36,400 bases of DNA from contig NZ_BAXZ01000038.1 of assembly GCF_000684975.1 (NCBI RefSeq), positions 1-36,400 of the forward strand, in the 5' to 3' direction. A program made the translations under genes and the position numbers. The stretch is from Paraburkholderia acidipaludis NBRC 101816 (GTDB taxonomy: Bacteria > Pseudomonadota > Gammaproteobacteria > Burkholderiales > Burkholderiaceae). Positions 1 to 7,321 of this stretch are shown piece by piece. The notes beneath the pieces are model-generated. The model searched no databases. It was not told the origin of the DNA and worked only from the letters and a program-made list of their open reading frames with translations. The stretch's first letter is position 1, and each line of letters starts with the position of its first letter.

Positions 1-609
1 GGAGGCCTGCGTGCCGTTCAGGAGTGCGAGACCTTCCTTGGCTTGCAACGAGAGCGGCTTGAGGCCGACGAGTCGCAGACCCTCTACCGCGTTCATACGC
101 TCGCCCTTCGCAAACACTTCGCCCACACCAAGCAGCACGGCGGACATATGTGCGAGCGGCGCGAGGTCGCCCGAGGCGCCCACGGAGCCCTTCACCGGAA
201 TCACCGGCAGCACGTCGGCGTTGAAGAGCGCGACGAGCGCATTCATCACCTCGCGGCGAATGCCCGAGTGGCCGCGCCCGAGGCTCGAAAGCTTCAGCGC
301 CATCAAGAGGCGCACGACCGGGCGCGCCATCGGCTCGCCCACGCCCACGGCGTGCGAGAGCACGAGATTGCGCTGCAGCAGTTCGAGCTGGTCGGTCGGA
401 ATATGGGTGCTTGCGAGGCGGCCAAATCCGGTATTGATGCCGTAAGCGGGCTCGCCCTTCGCCGTGATTTCGGCAACGGCGCGTGCGCACGCGTCGATGG
501 CAGCGAAGCTTGCTGGATCGAGTTCGAGTTTGACGGCGTTTGCGTCGGTTGCGCGGGCAATCTGGCGCAGTTGGGGCAGGGTCAGGTGGCCGGGAGTCAG
601 TTTAATCAT
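1..609 (-). CDS. hutH: Histidine ammonia-lyase (5' part, cut by window edge)
   Basis: Catalyses the first step of histidine degradation, deamination of L-histidine to trans-urocanate, in the cytoplasm. The minus-strand frame is open from an ATG at 609 to the window edge: 203 residues of a protein usually about 500-510 long. Visible family motifs are YGINTGFG near residue 60, the NLVLSHAVGVGEP segment, and GSVGASGDLAPLAHM around residue 145, whose Ala-Ser-Gly forms the MIO electrophilic cofactor. The first codons read MIKLTPGHLTL, as in other HutH proteins. It diverges from a polar amino-acid importer, and three HutC-like operators lie between them, one only 11 bases upstream of the ATG. No clear Shine-Dalgarno is seen. 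Truncation is due to the window edge only. Other aromatic amino-acid lyases share the MIO motif, but the motif set and importer context favour histidine. Confidence 0.95.
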   Translation of the reverse strand, partial: MIKLTPGHLTLPQLRQIARATDANAVKLELDPASFAAIDACARAVAEITAKGEPAYGINTGFGRLASTHIPTDQLELLQRNLVLSHAVGVGEPMARPVVRLLMALKLSSLGRGHSGIRREVMNALVALFNADVLPVIPVKGSVGASGDLAPLAHMSAVLLGVGEVFAKGERMNAVEGLRLVGLKPLSLQAKEGLALLNGTQAS

Positions 610-619
610 GGCGATCGAG

Positions 620-631
620 TTGTCTGGACAA
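620..631. promoter_or_regulatory. HutC-like operator, site 1 (next to hutH start)
   Basis: TTGTCTGGACAA, with TTGT/ACAA half-sites separated by four bases, lies just upstream of the hutH ATG. The spacing and half-sites match the GntR-family pattern recognised by HutC, the urocanate-responsive repressor of hut genes. It is the weakest of three similar sites in this intergenic region and would block hutH transcription or initiation. HutC itself is not in the window, so the assignment is inferred. Confidence 0.5.
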
Positions 632-657
632 GGTGACTGGCAGATTACAGAATCGAG

Positions 658-671
658 CTTGTATAGACAAG
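658..671. promoter_or_regulatory. HutC-like operator, site 2
   Basis: CTTGTATAGACAAG is a near-perfect dyad (CTTGT/ACAAG arms around ATAG) located 49 bases upstream of hutH. It closely resembles the CTTGTATGTACAAG type of sequence known for HutC in Pseudomonas. Its core is identical to site 3 on the importer side, which argues for one regulator controlling both transcripts. Confidence 0.65.
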
Positions 672-797
672 TAAAAGCGGCTCCGTGTATACCCGCACGA
701 TGTATTCCTGACGCTTGTGTTACGCGGGCTTTCGATTGTGGAGCGGGTGTCTGCCTCGGTAATAACACCGATTGTTGGTCTCCGAGAGTGCCGTTAA

Positions 798-811
798 TTT
801 GTATAGACAAC
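798..811. promoter_or_regulatory. HutC-like operator, site 3 (importer side)
   Basis: TTTGTATAGACAAC shares the 12-base core TTGTATAGACAA with site 2 and lies 36 bases upstream of the binding-protein ATG. That position would overlap or immediately follow the promoter of the importer operon, suiting repression in the absence of urocanate. The regulator is inferred from the motif and from hutH next door. Confidence 0.6.
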
Positions 812-846
812 TTGATGCTGTGTCGACAATCCCCTCCGGAGACTTC

Positions 847-1605
847 ATGAAGAAACTTGCCTTGTGCGTCGCCCTTGCCCTCGCGGCTGGTGGTGCTTAT
901 GCGAAAGACTGGTCCACCATCCGTTTCGGTACGGACGCGAGCTACGCACCGTTCGAATCGAAGGCAGCCGACGGCAAGCTCGTCGGTTTCGACATCGACC
1001 TCGGCAACGAGATTTGCCGGCGTATGAACGCCAGGTGCGTGTGGGTCGAGCAGGACTTCGACGGCATGATTCCCGGCCTCAAGGCGAAGAAGTTCGACGG
1101 CGTGCTCTCCGCGCTGACGATCACCCCGCAGCGCGAAGAGCAGATCGCCTTCTCGTCGAAACTGTTCAACACGCCCACGCGTCTCGTCGCGAAGAAGGGT
1201 TCGGTCCTCCAGCCGACCGTCGCGTCGCTCAAGGGCAAGACGGTGGGCGTCGAGCAAGGCTCGATCCAGGAAACCTACGCCAAGGAGAACTGGGCACCCA
1301 AGGGTGTCAACGTCGTGCCCTATCAGAACCAGGATCAGGTCTACCTGGATCTGCAGTCGGGACGCCTTGACGCCGCGCTGCAGGACGAAATCCAGGCCGA
1401 CCTCGGTTTCCTCAAGACGCCGCGCGGCGCCGACTTCGCATTCGCCGGTCCGGAAATCCCGACCGGCGCGGCCGCCATCGGCCTGCGCAAGGACGATGCC
1501 GACCTGAAGGCCAAAATCGACAAGACGATCGCCGACATGATCAAGGACGGCACGTACAAGAAGATCGAATCGAAGTACTTCGACTTCGACGTCTACGGCG
1601 GTTGA
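847..1605 (+). CDS. hisJ: Periplasmic histidine / basic amino-acid binding protein of ABC importer
   Basis: Captures a polar amino acid in the periplasm and delivers it to the inner-membrane permease. The 252-residue product has a typical signal peptide (MKKLALCVALALAAGGAYA, cleavage after residue 19) followed by an SBP type-3 domain. The opening IRFGTDASYAPFESK, then LVGFDIDLGNEICRRM and FDGMIPGLKAKKFD, match the HisJ/ArgT (lysine-arginine-ornithine) family, as does the length. The start at 847 follows a GGAG at 838-841; an upstream in-frame start at 772 would place extra residues before the signal peptide and is rejected. It begins a four-gene operon with two permeases and an ATPase. The hut operators and divergent hutH suggest histidine as substrate, but arginine, lysine or ornithine cannot be excluded. 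Confidence 0.93.
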   Translation: MKKLALCVALALAAGGAYAKDWSTIRFGTDASYAPFESKAADGKLVGFDIDLGNEICRRMNARCVWVEQDFDGMIPGLKAKKFDGVLSALTITPQREEQIAFSSKLFNTPTRLVAKKGSVLQPTVASLKGKTVGVEQGSIQETYAKENWAPKGVNVVPYQNQDQVYLDLQSGRLDAALQDEIQADLGFLKTPRGADFAFAGPEIPTGAAAIGLRKDDADLKAKIDKTIADMIKDGTYKKIESKYFDFDVYGG

Positions 1606-1643
1606 GCCCTGCCGTCTGCGTCCGAATCTGCGTCTGCATCAAA

Positions 1644-1667
1644 GGTGCCGCATGCCAGTGCGGCACC
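1644..1667 (+). other. Stem-loop between binding-protein and permease genes
   Basis: Perfect 8-bp stem GGTGCCGC/GCGGCACC with an 8-base loop, in the 87-base gap after the binding-protein stop. There is no T-tract after it, so it is more likely an mRNA-stabilising or partially attenuating structure than a full terminator. Such hairpins commonly let binding-protein mRNA exceed permease mRNA in ABC import operons (inference). Confidence 0.6.
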
Positions 1668-1692
1668 GGCCCTGTAATCGAGGACCCCATCC

Positions 1693-2382
1693 ATGCTTTT
1701 TCAAGGCTTCGGCCCGCTGCTCCTCGCGGGCACGTGGGAAACCATCAAGCTCGCGGTGCTTTCGCTCGCCGCGGCATTCCTGCTGGGTCTCGCCGGCGCC
1801 GCGGCGAAGCTTTCGCCCAATCGCGTGGTCTCGCGCATCGGCACCCTCTATACGACGCTGATTCGCGCGGTACCCGATCTCGTGCTGATGCTGCTGCTGT
1901 TCTATAGCATCCAGATCTGGCTGAACAACCTGACCGACATGCTCGGCATGGACCAGATCGACATCGACCCGTTCGTGGCCGGCGTCATCACGCTCGGCTT
2001 CATCTACGGCGCGTACTTCACCGAAACCTTCCGCGGCGCGTTCCTCGCGGTGCCGCGCGGGCAGATCGAGGCCGGCTTTGCCTATGGCATGAGCCCCGCG
2101 CGCGTATTCACGCGCATCCTGTTTCCGCAGATGATGCGCTACGCACTGCCTGGCATCGGCAACAACTGGCAGGTGCTCGTGAAGGCCACGGCGCTCGTTT
2201 CGATCATCGGTCTCGCCGACGTCGTGAAGGCCGCGCAGGACGCCGGCAAGGCCACGCAGGCGTTTTTCTTTTTCACGCTCATCACCGGTGCGATCTATCT
2301 CGCGATCACCACCGTTTCCAACCTGGTATTGCACCGCCTCGAGAAGCGCTACTCGACCGGTGTGCGGAGGGCCGCGCTGTGA
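1693..2382 (+). CDS. hisQ: Amino-acid ABC importer permease (HisQ-like)
   Basis: One of two inner-membrane permease subunits of the importer. The 229-residue protein has the five hydrophobic segments of the HisQ/ArtQ type and opens with GTWETIKLAVLSL, typical of the polar amino-acid permease N terminus. The cytoplasmic EAA loop that contacts the ATPase is visible as GQIEAGFAYGMSPARVFTRI (around residues 120-140). AGGA at 1681-1684 precedes the ATG by 8 bases. The gene ends in a 4-bp overlap with the next permease, indicating translational coupling. Pairing with a HisM-like subunit suggests a heterodimeric channel. Confidence 0.93.
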   Translation: MLFQGFGPLLLAGTWETIKLAVLSLAAAFLLGLAGAAAKLSPNRVVSRIGTLYTTLIRAVPDLVLMLLLFYSIQIWLNNLTDMLGMDQIDIDPFVAGVITLGFIYGAYFTETFRGAFLAVPRGQIEAGFAYGMSPARVFTRILFPQMMRYALPGIGNNWQVLVKATALVSIIGLADVVKAAQDAGKATQAFFFFTLITGAIYLAITTVSNLVLHRLEKRYSTGVRRAAL

Positions 2383-3092
2383 TCGAACTCCTTCGGCAAT
2401 ACTGGCCCAACTATCTGTACAGCGACGGCTTCAACTACAGCGGCCTCGTCATCACGCTCTGGTTGCTGGTCGTTTCGATCGTGCTCGGCTTTGCGCTTGC
2501 CGTGCCGCTCGCCATCGCGCGCGCATCGCGCAACCCCTGGATTTCGCGCCCGGTCTGGCTCTATACGTATGTGTTTCGCGGCACCCCGCTCTATGTCCAG
2601 TTGCTGCTCTGCTATACCGGCCTCTATAGCCTGCACTACGTCCATACACACGAACTGCTCGGCGAGTTCTTTCGCAGTGCCATGAACTGCACGCTGCTCT
2701 CCTTCACGCTGAACGAGTGCGCCTACGCCACCGAGATCTTTGCCGGCGCGATTCGCGAGACCTCATACGGCGAGATCGAGGCGGCACTGGCTTACGGCAT
2801 GCCGAAAACGAAGCTCTATACGCGCATCATCCTGCCCTCCGCGCTGCGGCGCGCCCTGCCCGCGTACAGCAACGAAGTGATCCTGATGCTGCACGCCACG
2901 ACGCTTGCCTTCACCGCCACCGTGCCCGACATCCTGAAAGTGGCGCGCGATGCGAACTCCGCCACTTACATGACGTTTCAGGCCTACGGCATTGCGGCCG
3001 TGCTGTATGCGTCGATCGTCTTCGCCCTGATCTGGGCATTCCGCCGCATGGAAACCCGCATGCTGGCCTACCTGAAACCGCAAGGGCACTGA
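2379..3092 (+). CDS. hisM: Amino-acid ABC importer permease (HisM-like)
   Basis: Second inner-membrane permease subunit, 237 residues. It starts with GTG overlapping the preceding stop (GTGA), with CGGAGG at 2365-2370 as ribosome binding site. Family features are VITLWLLVVSIVLGF near the N terminus, YTYVFRGTPLYVQLLL and an EAA loop GEIEAALAYGMPKTKLYTRI around residues 130-150. The Y-V-F-R-G-T-P-L motif is characteristic of HisM. It would form the heterodimeric channel with the upstream HisQ-like subunit and is driven by the ATPase encoded 32 bases downstream. Confidence 0.93.
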   Translation: MIELLRQYWPNYLYSDGFNYSGLVITLWLLVVSIVLGFALAVPLAIARASRNPWISRPVWLYTYVFRGTPLYVQLLLCYTGLYSLHYVHTHELLGEFFRSAMNCTLLSFTLNECAYATEIFAGAIRETSYGEIEAALAYGMPKTKLYTRIILPSALRRALPAYSNEVILMLHATTLAFTATVPDILKVARDANSATYMTFQAYGIAAVLYASIVFALIWAFRRMETRMLAYLKPQGH

Positions 3093-3124
3093 CGCGCTGT
3101 TGGTCCTGATGGAGTGTATTGAGC

Positions 3125-3892
3125 ATGTACAAGCTGATTGTCGACGACCTGCACAAGAAGTTCGGCGAGAACGAGGTATTGAAGGGCGTATCGCTCAAGG
3201 CGAAAGCCGGCGACGTGATCAGCCTGATCGGGTCGAGCGGCTCGGGCAAGAGCACGTTCCTGCGTTGCATCAATTTTCTCGAATCGCCCTGCTCGGGGCG
3301 CATTACCGTGAACGGCGAGGAAATTCGCACGAGCCCCGACCGCGGCGGTTCGCTGCGCGTGAGCGACCCGAAGCAACTGCGGGCGATGCGCACGCGCCTC
3401 TCGATGGTGTTCCAGCATTTCAATCTGTGGGCACACATGAATGTGCTCGAGAACATCATCGAAGCGCCTGTGAGCGTATTGGGCCTGAGCCGCGAGGAAG
3501 CCGAGGCCCGCGCCCGCAAATACCTGACCAAAGTGGGTCTTTCGGCGGGCGTCGAGCACAAGTACCCGTCGCATCTGTCCGGCGGTCAGCAGCAGCGCGT
3601 GGCGATTGCCCGTGCGCTGGCGATGGAGCCCGAAGTGATGCTGTTCGACGAGCCCACCTCGGCGCTCGACCCCGAACTGGTCGGCGAGGTGCTAAGAGTG
3701 ATGCAGGCGCTCGCGGAAGAAGGCCGCACGATGATTGTCGTCACGCACGAAATGGGGTTCGCGCGCAACGTCTCGAATCACGTCGTCTTTCTGCACCACG
3801 GAAGGATCGAGGAGCAAGGCGACCCGCGCGAGGTGTTGAATGCGCCACGCAGCGAGCGATTGCAGCAGTTTCTGGCCGGGCGGTTGAAATAA
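3125..3892 (+). CDS. hisP: Amino-acid ABC importer ATPase (HisP-like)
   Basis: Cytoplasmic ATPase that energises the importer. The product is strongly HisP-like over its whole length of about 255 residues: Walker A GSSGSGKST near residue 37, Q-loop VFQHFNLW, ABC signature LSGGQQQR, Walker B MLFDEPTSALDPE and switch histidine VVTHEMGFA. An ATG at 3125 has GGAG ten bases upstream; an in-frame TTG at 3119 is closer to the same GGAG (4 bases) and would add two residues, so the start is uncertain by 6 bases. It is the last gene of the importer operon and converges on a MarR-type gene 40 bases away. Confidence 0.95.
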   Translation: MYKLIVDDLHKKFGENEVLKGVSLKAKAGDVISLIGSSGSGKSTFLRCINFLESPCSGRITVNGEEIRTSPDRGGSLRVSDPKQLRAMRTRLSMVFQHFNLWAHMNVLENIIEAPVSVLGLSREEAEARARKYLTKVGLSAGVEHKYPSHLSGGQQQRVAIARALAMEPEVMLFDEPTSALDPELVGEVLRVMQALAEEGRTMIVVTHEMGFARNVSNHVVFLHHGRIEEQGDPREVLNAPRSERLQQFLAGRLK

Positions 3893-3919
3893 GCGGCGAG
3901 GCGTCCTGCTTGCCGCCTC
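3893..3919. terminator. Possible bidirectional terminator hairpin
   Basis: In the 40-base gap between the convergent importer operon and marR gene, GAGGCG (3898-3903) pairs with CGCCTC (3914-3919); GCGGC/GCCGC offers an alternative pairing. There is no strong T-run on either side, so only the convergent position and the stem support the call. Confidence 0.3.
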
Positions 3920-3932
3920 ACCATCGCACCCT

Positions 3933-4370
3933 TCACTCGCCGATAAATTTGCCCAGCAGCCTGCGTAGTTCGTCGAATTCGGCTTTGGTGAATTTGCGCA
4001 GCCGCGCGTTCAGCACCTTCGGCGCGATGTGCGGAATCTGCGCGGCCACGGCCTGGCCCTCTGTCGTCAGCGCGAGGTTCACCACCCGGCGATCCTCAGC
4101 GCAGCGCGAGCGCTCGACGAGCCCCTTGTCTTCCAGCTTGTCGAGCAGGCGCGTCATCAGACCCGTATCGACGCTGAGGAGCTTCGAAAGACCGTAGGGC
4201 GTCGTGGCGATGCCCCTGCTGATCGACAGCAGAATGCCCATTTGCGGGCTCGTGATGTCGAGGTCCTTCAGCGCCGCATCCATCTCCGATGTGATCAGGT
4301 TACGCGCCTTCGTGAGCGCGAACCCCACGCTTTCGGTGAGCATGAAGTTCTTCGGCGTGTAGTGGTCCAT
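3933..4370 (-). CDS. MarR-family transcriptional regulator
   Basis: A 145-residue winged helix-turn-helix regulator of the MarR type, expected to bind DNA as a dimer and respond to a small ligand. Visible features are LTESVGFALTKARNL (dimerisation helix), the helix-turn-helix LSKLLSVDTGLMTRLLDKLE, and the wing with the conserved AEDRRVVNLALTTEG. I place the start at the ATG at 4370, which has GGAG nine bases upstream. An in-frame TTG at 4433 would add 21 residues but would place a perfect 18-bp palindrome (4392-4409) inside the coding region; that palindrome is more likely the autoregulatory operator. It lies on the same strand as, and downstream of, the T6SS arm, 111 bases after the OmpA-type lipoprotein. 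Whether it controls the T6SS is unknown. Confidence 0.88.
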   Translation of the reverse strand: MDHYTPKNFMLTESVGFALTKARNLITSEMDAALKDLDITSPQMGILLSISRGIATTPYGLSKLLSVDTGLMTRLLDKLEDKGLVERSRCAEDRRVVNLALTTEGQAVAAQIPHIAPKVLNARLRKFTKAEFDELRRLLGKFIGE

Positions 4371-4391
4371 CGCGGCGGGCTCCGGGGAGGC

Positions 4392-4409
4392 ATTGTTGAA
4401 TTCAACAAT
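4392..4409. promoter_or_regulatory. Perfect 18-bp palindrome, probable MarR operator
   Basis: ATTGTTGAATTCAACAAT is a perfect palindrome 21 bases upstream of the preferred marR start. TTGTTGAA/TTCAACAA arms fit the symmetric sites bound by many MarR-family dimers, so autoregulation is likely (inference). Its location also settles the start-codon choice for the regulator. Confidence 0.7.
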
Positions 4410-4481
4410 AGCTGCAAAGTCAGAATTTGTCAAGATGCTCTGGAATTGCCGGCTGGGCGAGCGGCGGGCTGGCGGGTCTGC

Positions 4482-4982
4482 TCACCTGCCCATGATGCGA
4501 GTCTCCGACTCGCCGACGATCACGATTTCTGTGCGCCGGTTCTTCGCCTGGCCTTCGGGCGTGTCGTTGTCCGCCACCGGGCGGTCGTACGCGAAGCCTT
4601 TCGTCGTGATCCGCGACGGCGGCATGCCGCGCTCTTCGAGCGCGTCGGCGACGGTTTTCGCGCGCGCTTCGGACAACTGCATGTTGTAGTCGTGCGTGCC
4701 GACATTATCCGTATGCCCTTCAATGACGACCGGCTTGTCGCTGCGTTTGAGCAGCACGATAGCGCGCGCGAGCGCAGGAGCGGCATCGGTGCGCAGTGTG
4801 GATTGGTCGAAGTCGAACAGGACTTTTTCGGGCAGGCGCATCTGGACGCCGTCGGGGCCTTGCGTGACCTCGATGCCGGTGGCCTGGTTGAGCGCAATTT
4901 CGTGGCTGCGATCCAGATTCGAGCAGGCGGCTAGCAGCGCCATGACGCCCGCACACGTGCCGCGCGTGATCAGTTTCTTCAT
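4482..4982 (-). CDS. OmpA-family lipoprotein at the end of the T6SS arm
   Basis: A 166-residue outer-membrane lipoprotein expected to anchor to peptidoglycan. It has a lipobox LAAC with the lipidated Cys at residue 20, then an OmpA/MotB domain (about residues 52-160) with LFDFDQSTL, the peptidoglycan-binding segment GHTDNVGTHDYNMQLS and KNRRTEI near the end. AGGAG lies eight bases upstream of the ATG. It is the last gene of the minus-strand T6SS arm, 82 bases after the second tssJ-like gene, so it may stabilise the trans-envelope complex like other T6SS-accessory OmpA proteins (inference). Size and domain also resemble Pal-type lipoproteins, but the tol-pal neighbours are absent. Confidence 0.85.
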   Translation of the reverse strand: MKKLITRGTCAGVMALLAACSNLDRSHEIALNQATGIEVTQGPDGVQMRLPEKVLFDFDQSTLRTDAAPALARAIVLLKRSDKPVVIEGHTDNVGTHDYNMQLSEARAKTVADALEERGMPPSRITTKGFAYDRPVADNDTPEGQAKNRRTEIVIVGESETRIMGR

Positions 4983-5064
4983 TTCTATTTCTCCTTTAAG
5001 TAATTGAGGCGCATAGCGCGAGATGGTTGCGATGGGATTCGATCGTCACAACGCGTTCACTGCT

Positions 5065-5679
5065 TCACCTGGGGGGATCTGTCTGGACCAGCTTCAGTTC
5101 GTTACCGTCGGCCTCGATCCTCACCGGATCGGTTTCTTTCCACCGCTCGCCCGGAATGGCGAGTTTCCAGGTTTTGTCCCGGGTGGGTTCACGGAAAAAC
5201 GCGATCACCCCCACGACCTGTGCCGCCTCGTTCATCGACTCGGTCATGCTCGTACTTGCCCCTGGCCGCAGTACGACATCTTTCGTGGTCAGCAGGTCGT
5301 CCTTTAGCAGCTTCTGGTCGCTTCTCTGAAATTGCACATACGTTAGTTCTGCGAATGTTGTTACGTCCCTGAGCTGGTAGAACCGTACCACCACGGAGAG
5401 CGGCTGGCCGTCGGGATCCGGGTTAATGAGCGGCTTGGCCACAAGATCGAAGGTTATGGTCTTCGCATGGGGCATGGTGGATGACTTCGAGACATTGAGC
5501 CTGCCATCCCTTACCGCTTGCACCACGCCGCAGCCGGTAACGAGACATGCTGCGTATGCAGCGACTACGCAGTATGTCCAACGCCTTGTGTCTGTGCCTG
5601 TACGCAACCTGCCGATCCTCTCTTTTAGCCCTTTCACCCTGCCCGCGCCCCTCTTCGGCCGTATTGCTATGGTTCTCAA
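5065..5679 (-). CDS. Second TssJ-like outer-membrane lipoprotein
   Basis: A 204-residue paralogue of the upstream TssJ. Shared features are the lipobox LVTGC (Cys about residue 50), then VVVRFYQLRDVTTFAELTY, the polar stretch LLKDDLLTTKDVVLRPGAS and VVGVIAFFREP, which align with the corresponding TssJ segments. The part before the lipobox is unusually long (about 30 basic residues before the hydrophobic stretch), so the true start may be an internal GTG; the ATG at 5679 is retained because it overlaps the tssJ stop by 4 bp (ATGA). TssJ lipoproteins contact periplasmic TssM. A second copy in one cluster is unusual; it could give a mixed TssJ ring or a variant anchor. Confidence 0.8.
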   Translation of the reverse strand: MRTIAIRPKRGAGRVKGLKERIGRLRTGTDTRRWTYCVVAAYAACLVTGCGVVQAVRDGRLNVSKSSTMPHAKTITFDLVAKPLINPDPDGQPLSVVVRFYQLRDVTTFAELTYVQFQRSDQKLLKDDLLTTKDVVLRPGASTSMTESMNEAAQVVGVIAFFREPTRDKTWKLAIPGERWKETDPVRIEADGNELKLVQTDPPR

Positions 5680-6206
5680 CGCGCGGATTGCGCACTGGAC
5701 TCGTCACCGGCAAGCAGGATCTGGTCGAGCAGTTTGAGCTTCAGCGGCTTGTCCGCATCAAGCTTTTTCTTCTCGATCACATATTTCCAGCCGGTGCCGC
5801 TGCCAGGATGCCTGTACAACGCTACGACAGCCACGTACTTCGTATCGGTCTGCATCGGCTGCGAAAGGCTCGCCGAGGCGCCAGGGTTGAGCACCGCAGC
5901 CATGCTGTCCTGCAGATCCTGCGCGAGCACGGTGCGGTCGTTCTTCAGAAGGTCGTCGTACGATGCTTGGTCAAAGAGCTTGCGATCCTTGAGCTGGTAC
6001 ACGCGCACGGCGACCGATGTCGGCCGGCCGGCATCGTCCGCGTTCAGGGCATCGCGTGCAGACAGATCGATGTTCAGCACTTTCACTTGTTTGAAAAACA
6101 CGGCGTGATACGCGCTCGAGGACGCATCCGACACGGTCTGCCACGCGCCGCAGGCCGAGAGCATCAGCCCGGAGGCAAGGGTAATAAGGATGAGACGGAT
6201 AAACAT
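5676..6206 (-). CDS. tssJ: T6SS outer-membrane lipoprotein TssJ
   Basis: Outer-membrane lipoprotein of the T6SS trans-envelope complex, binding the periplasmic domain of TssM. The 176-residue product starts with a short signal peptide and lipobox LSAC (Cys 19). The TssJ beta-sandwich signature VAVRVYQLKDRKLFDQASYD follows near residue 65, then LNPGASASLSQPM and YVAVVALYRHPGSGTGWKYV. Length is typical. It starts 14 bases after tssG and ends in a 4-bp overlap with the second TssJ-like gene. Confidence 0.92.
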   Translation of the reverse strand: MFIRLILITLASGLMLSACGAWQTVSDASSSAYHAVFFKQVKVLNIDLSARDALNADDAGRPTSVAVRVYQLKDRKLFDQASYDDLLKNDRTVLAQDLQDSMAAVLNPGASASLSQPMQTDTKYVAVVALYRHPGSGTGWKYVIEKKKLDADKPLKLKLLDQILLAGDESSAQSAR

Positions 6207-6220
6207 TCGGGTTTCCAGGG

Positions 6221-7321
6221 TTATACGTGTTGCGGGCTCAGATAGGGGTTGGGTGCCGGTGTGGGGACGGCCTTATACACACCGAGCGGAATCCGGATCA
6301 GGCGCTCCTCCTGAGCGGGTAGCACGGTCGTCCACCCCAGTCGCGGGGCGGTGCCCTCAGGCGTCGTGCCGATCGCCGGCAAGGGGGCAATCCGCGAAGA
6401 CACTTTCATGCGCAGATGAACGTCTGACTTGTGGCCCACATAGAGCGTGAGGAGAGCGATCAGCTCACGATACAGCCAGGCGCCGGGTAGCAGGTCGTGC
6501 GCCTGGGCGGCGGTATCGGGGCGTAGCGTGACCCGTGCGGCACGGCCACGCCAGGCAAGACGCCTGCCAAGCACGTAGCCGCCTCCGAGTCCGCGCTGGC
6601 TGCCATTGCCCGACGTCGCGGGTTGCGAGGTTATCGGCCTTGGCTGTCCGATACCGGTCATCGCCGGGAAAAACTCGTCGACGCGCACCTGCGCACCCGG
6701 GATGGCCAGTGCGATCACGCCTGCGAGGCCCTCAGGCGTGCGGGTCTTTTGGGCGAGTAGGCCCAGCAACGCGAGCAGGCGGCAGTCCGGCAAACCTGCA
6801 CGTCCTGGTTTGTCGCCCCAACCGAATCCGACCAGTGCCAACAAGTTCCGCGAATGCGGGTCGCGCCCGCCCGGCAGGAAGCTTTCCGGGTAGCGGTATT
6901 TCTTCCATGCACGGTACAGGAGCGTGATAAGACGATGATCGTACTGGTCGAGAAAACGTTCGACGACCTCATGCCCTTCTTCGCGCAGAACGATGTCGTC
7001 GACGAGGTGCGACGGCATGGCCGCGTCCACGCCGTACAGGCCCATGAAGGTCGTACGCACGACAGGCGGCGCCGGCGGAGCGTATTCGTCATCGTTGTCG
7101 TCGTACTCGACGGCCGCGATTTCCCCCGCCGGAAACGCTGGACGTCGCCAAGATCCGAAACGCACGGGCTCCTGTTCAGCGGTATCGCGCGTGCCCAGTC
7201 CGGCACCTTCCGGCGCGCGTGCTTCGAGCAGCCGGCATAGCTGCATGAAGCTCATCTGTGGCGCGCGCGCAAGCAGCGCGGCAACCAGCGGCTCAAGCCT
7301 GGAACAGTCTTCTCGTTTCAT
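6221..7321 (-). CDS. tssG: T6SS baseplate subunit TssG
   Basis: Baseplate wedge subunit that assembles with TssF, TssE and TssK around the VgrG hub in the cytoplasm. The 366-residue protein has the TssG hallmarks: N-terminal FMQLCRLLEAR, then VRFGSWRRPAFPAGEI, VVRTTFMGLYGVDAAMPSHL (residues about 85-105), FLDQYDHRLITLLYRAW and a C-terminal half with LLPGAWLYRELIALLTLYVG. Its ATG overlaps the tssF stop by 4 bp, as is usual for this gene pair. Confidence 0.95.
   Translation of the reverse strand: MKREDCSRLEPLVAALLARAPQMSFMQLCRLLEARAPEGAGLGTRDTAEQEPVRFGSWRRPAFPAGEIAAVEYDDNDDEYAPPAPPVVRTTFMGLYGVDAAMPSHLVDDIVLREEGHEVVERFLDQYDHRLITLLYRAWKKYRYPESFLPGGRDPHSRNLLALVGFGWGDKPGRAGLPDCRLLALLGLLAQKTRTPEGLAGVIALAIPGAQVRVDEFFPAMTGIGQPRPITSQPATSGNGSQRGLGGGYVLGRRLAWRGRAARVTLRPDTAAQAHDLLPGAWLYRELIALLTLYVGHKSDVHLRMKVSSRIAPLPAIGTTPEGTAPRLGWTTVLPAQEERLIRIPLGVYKAVPTPAPNPYLSPQHV

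Noticed and set aside
4029..4934. 301-codon plus-strand frame across marR and the OmpA lipoprotein
   Set aside because: Spans two well-supported genes on the other strand, including their intergenic palindrome; no motifs.
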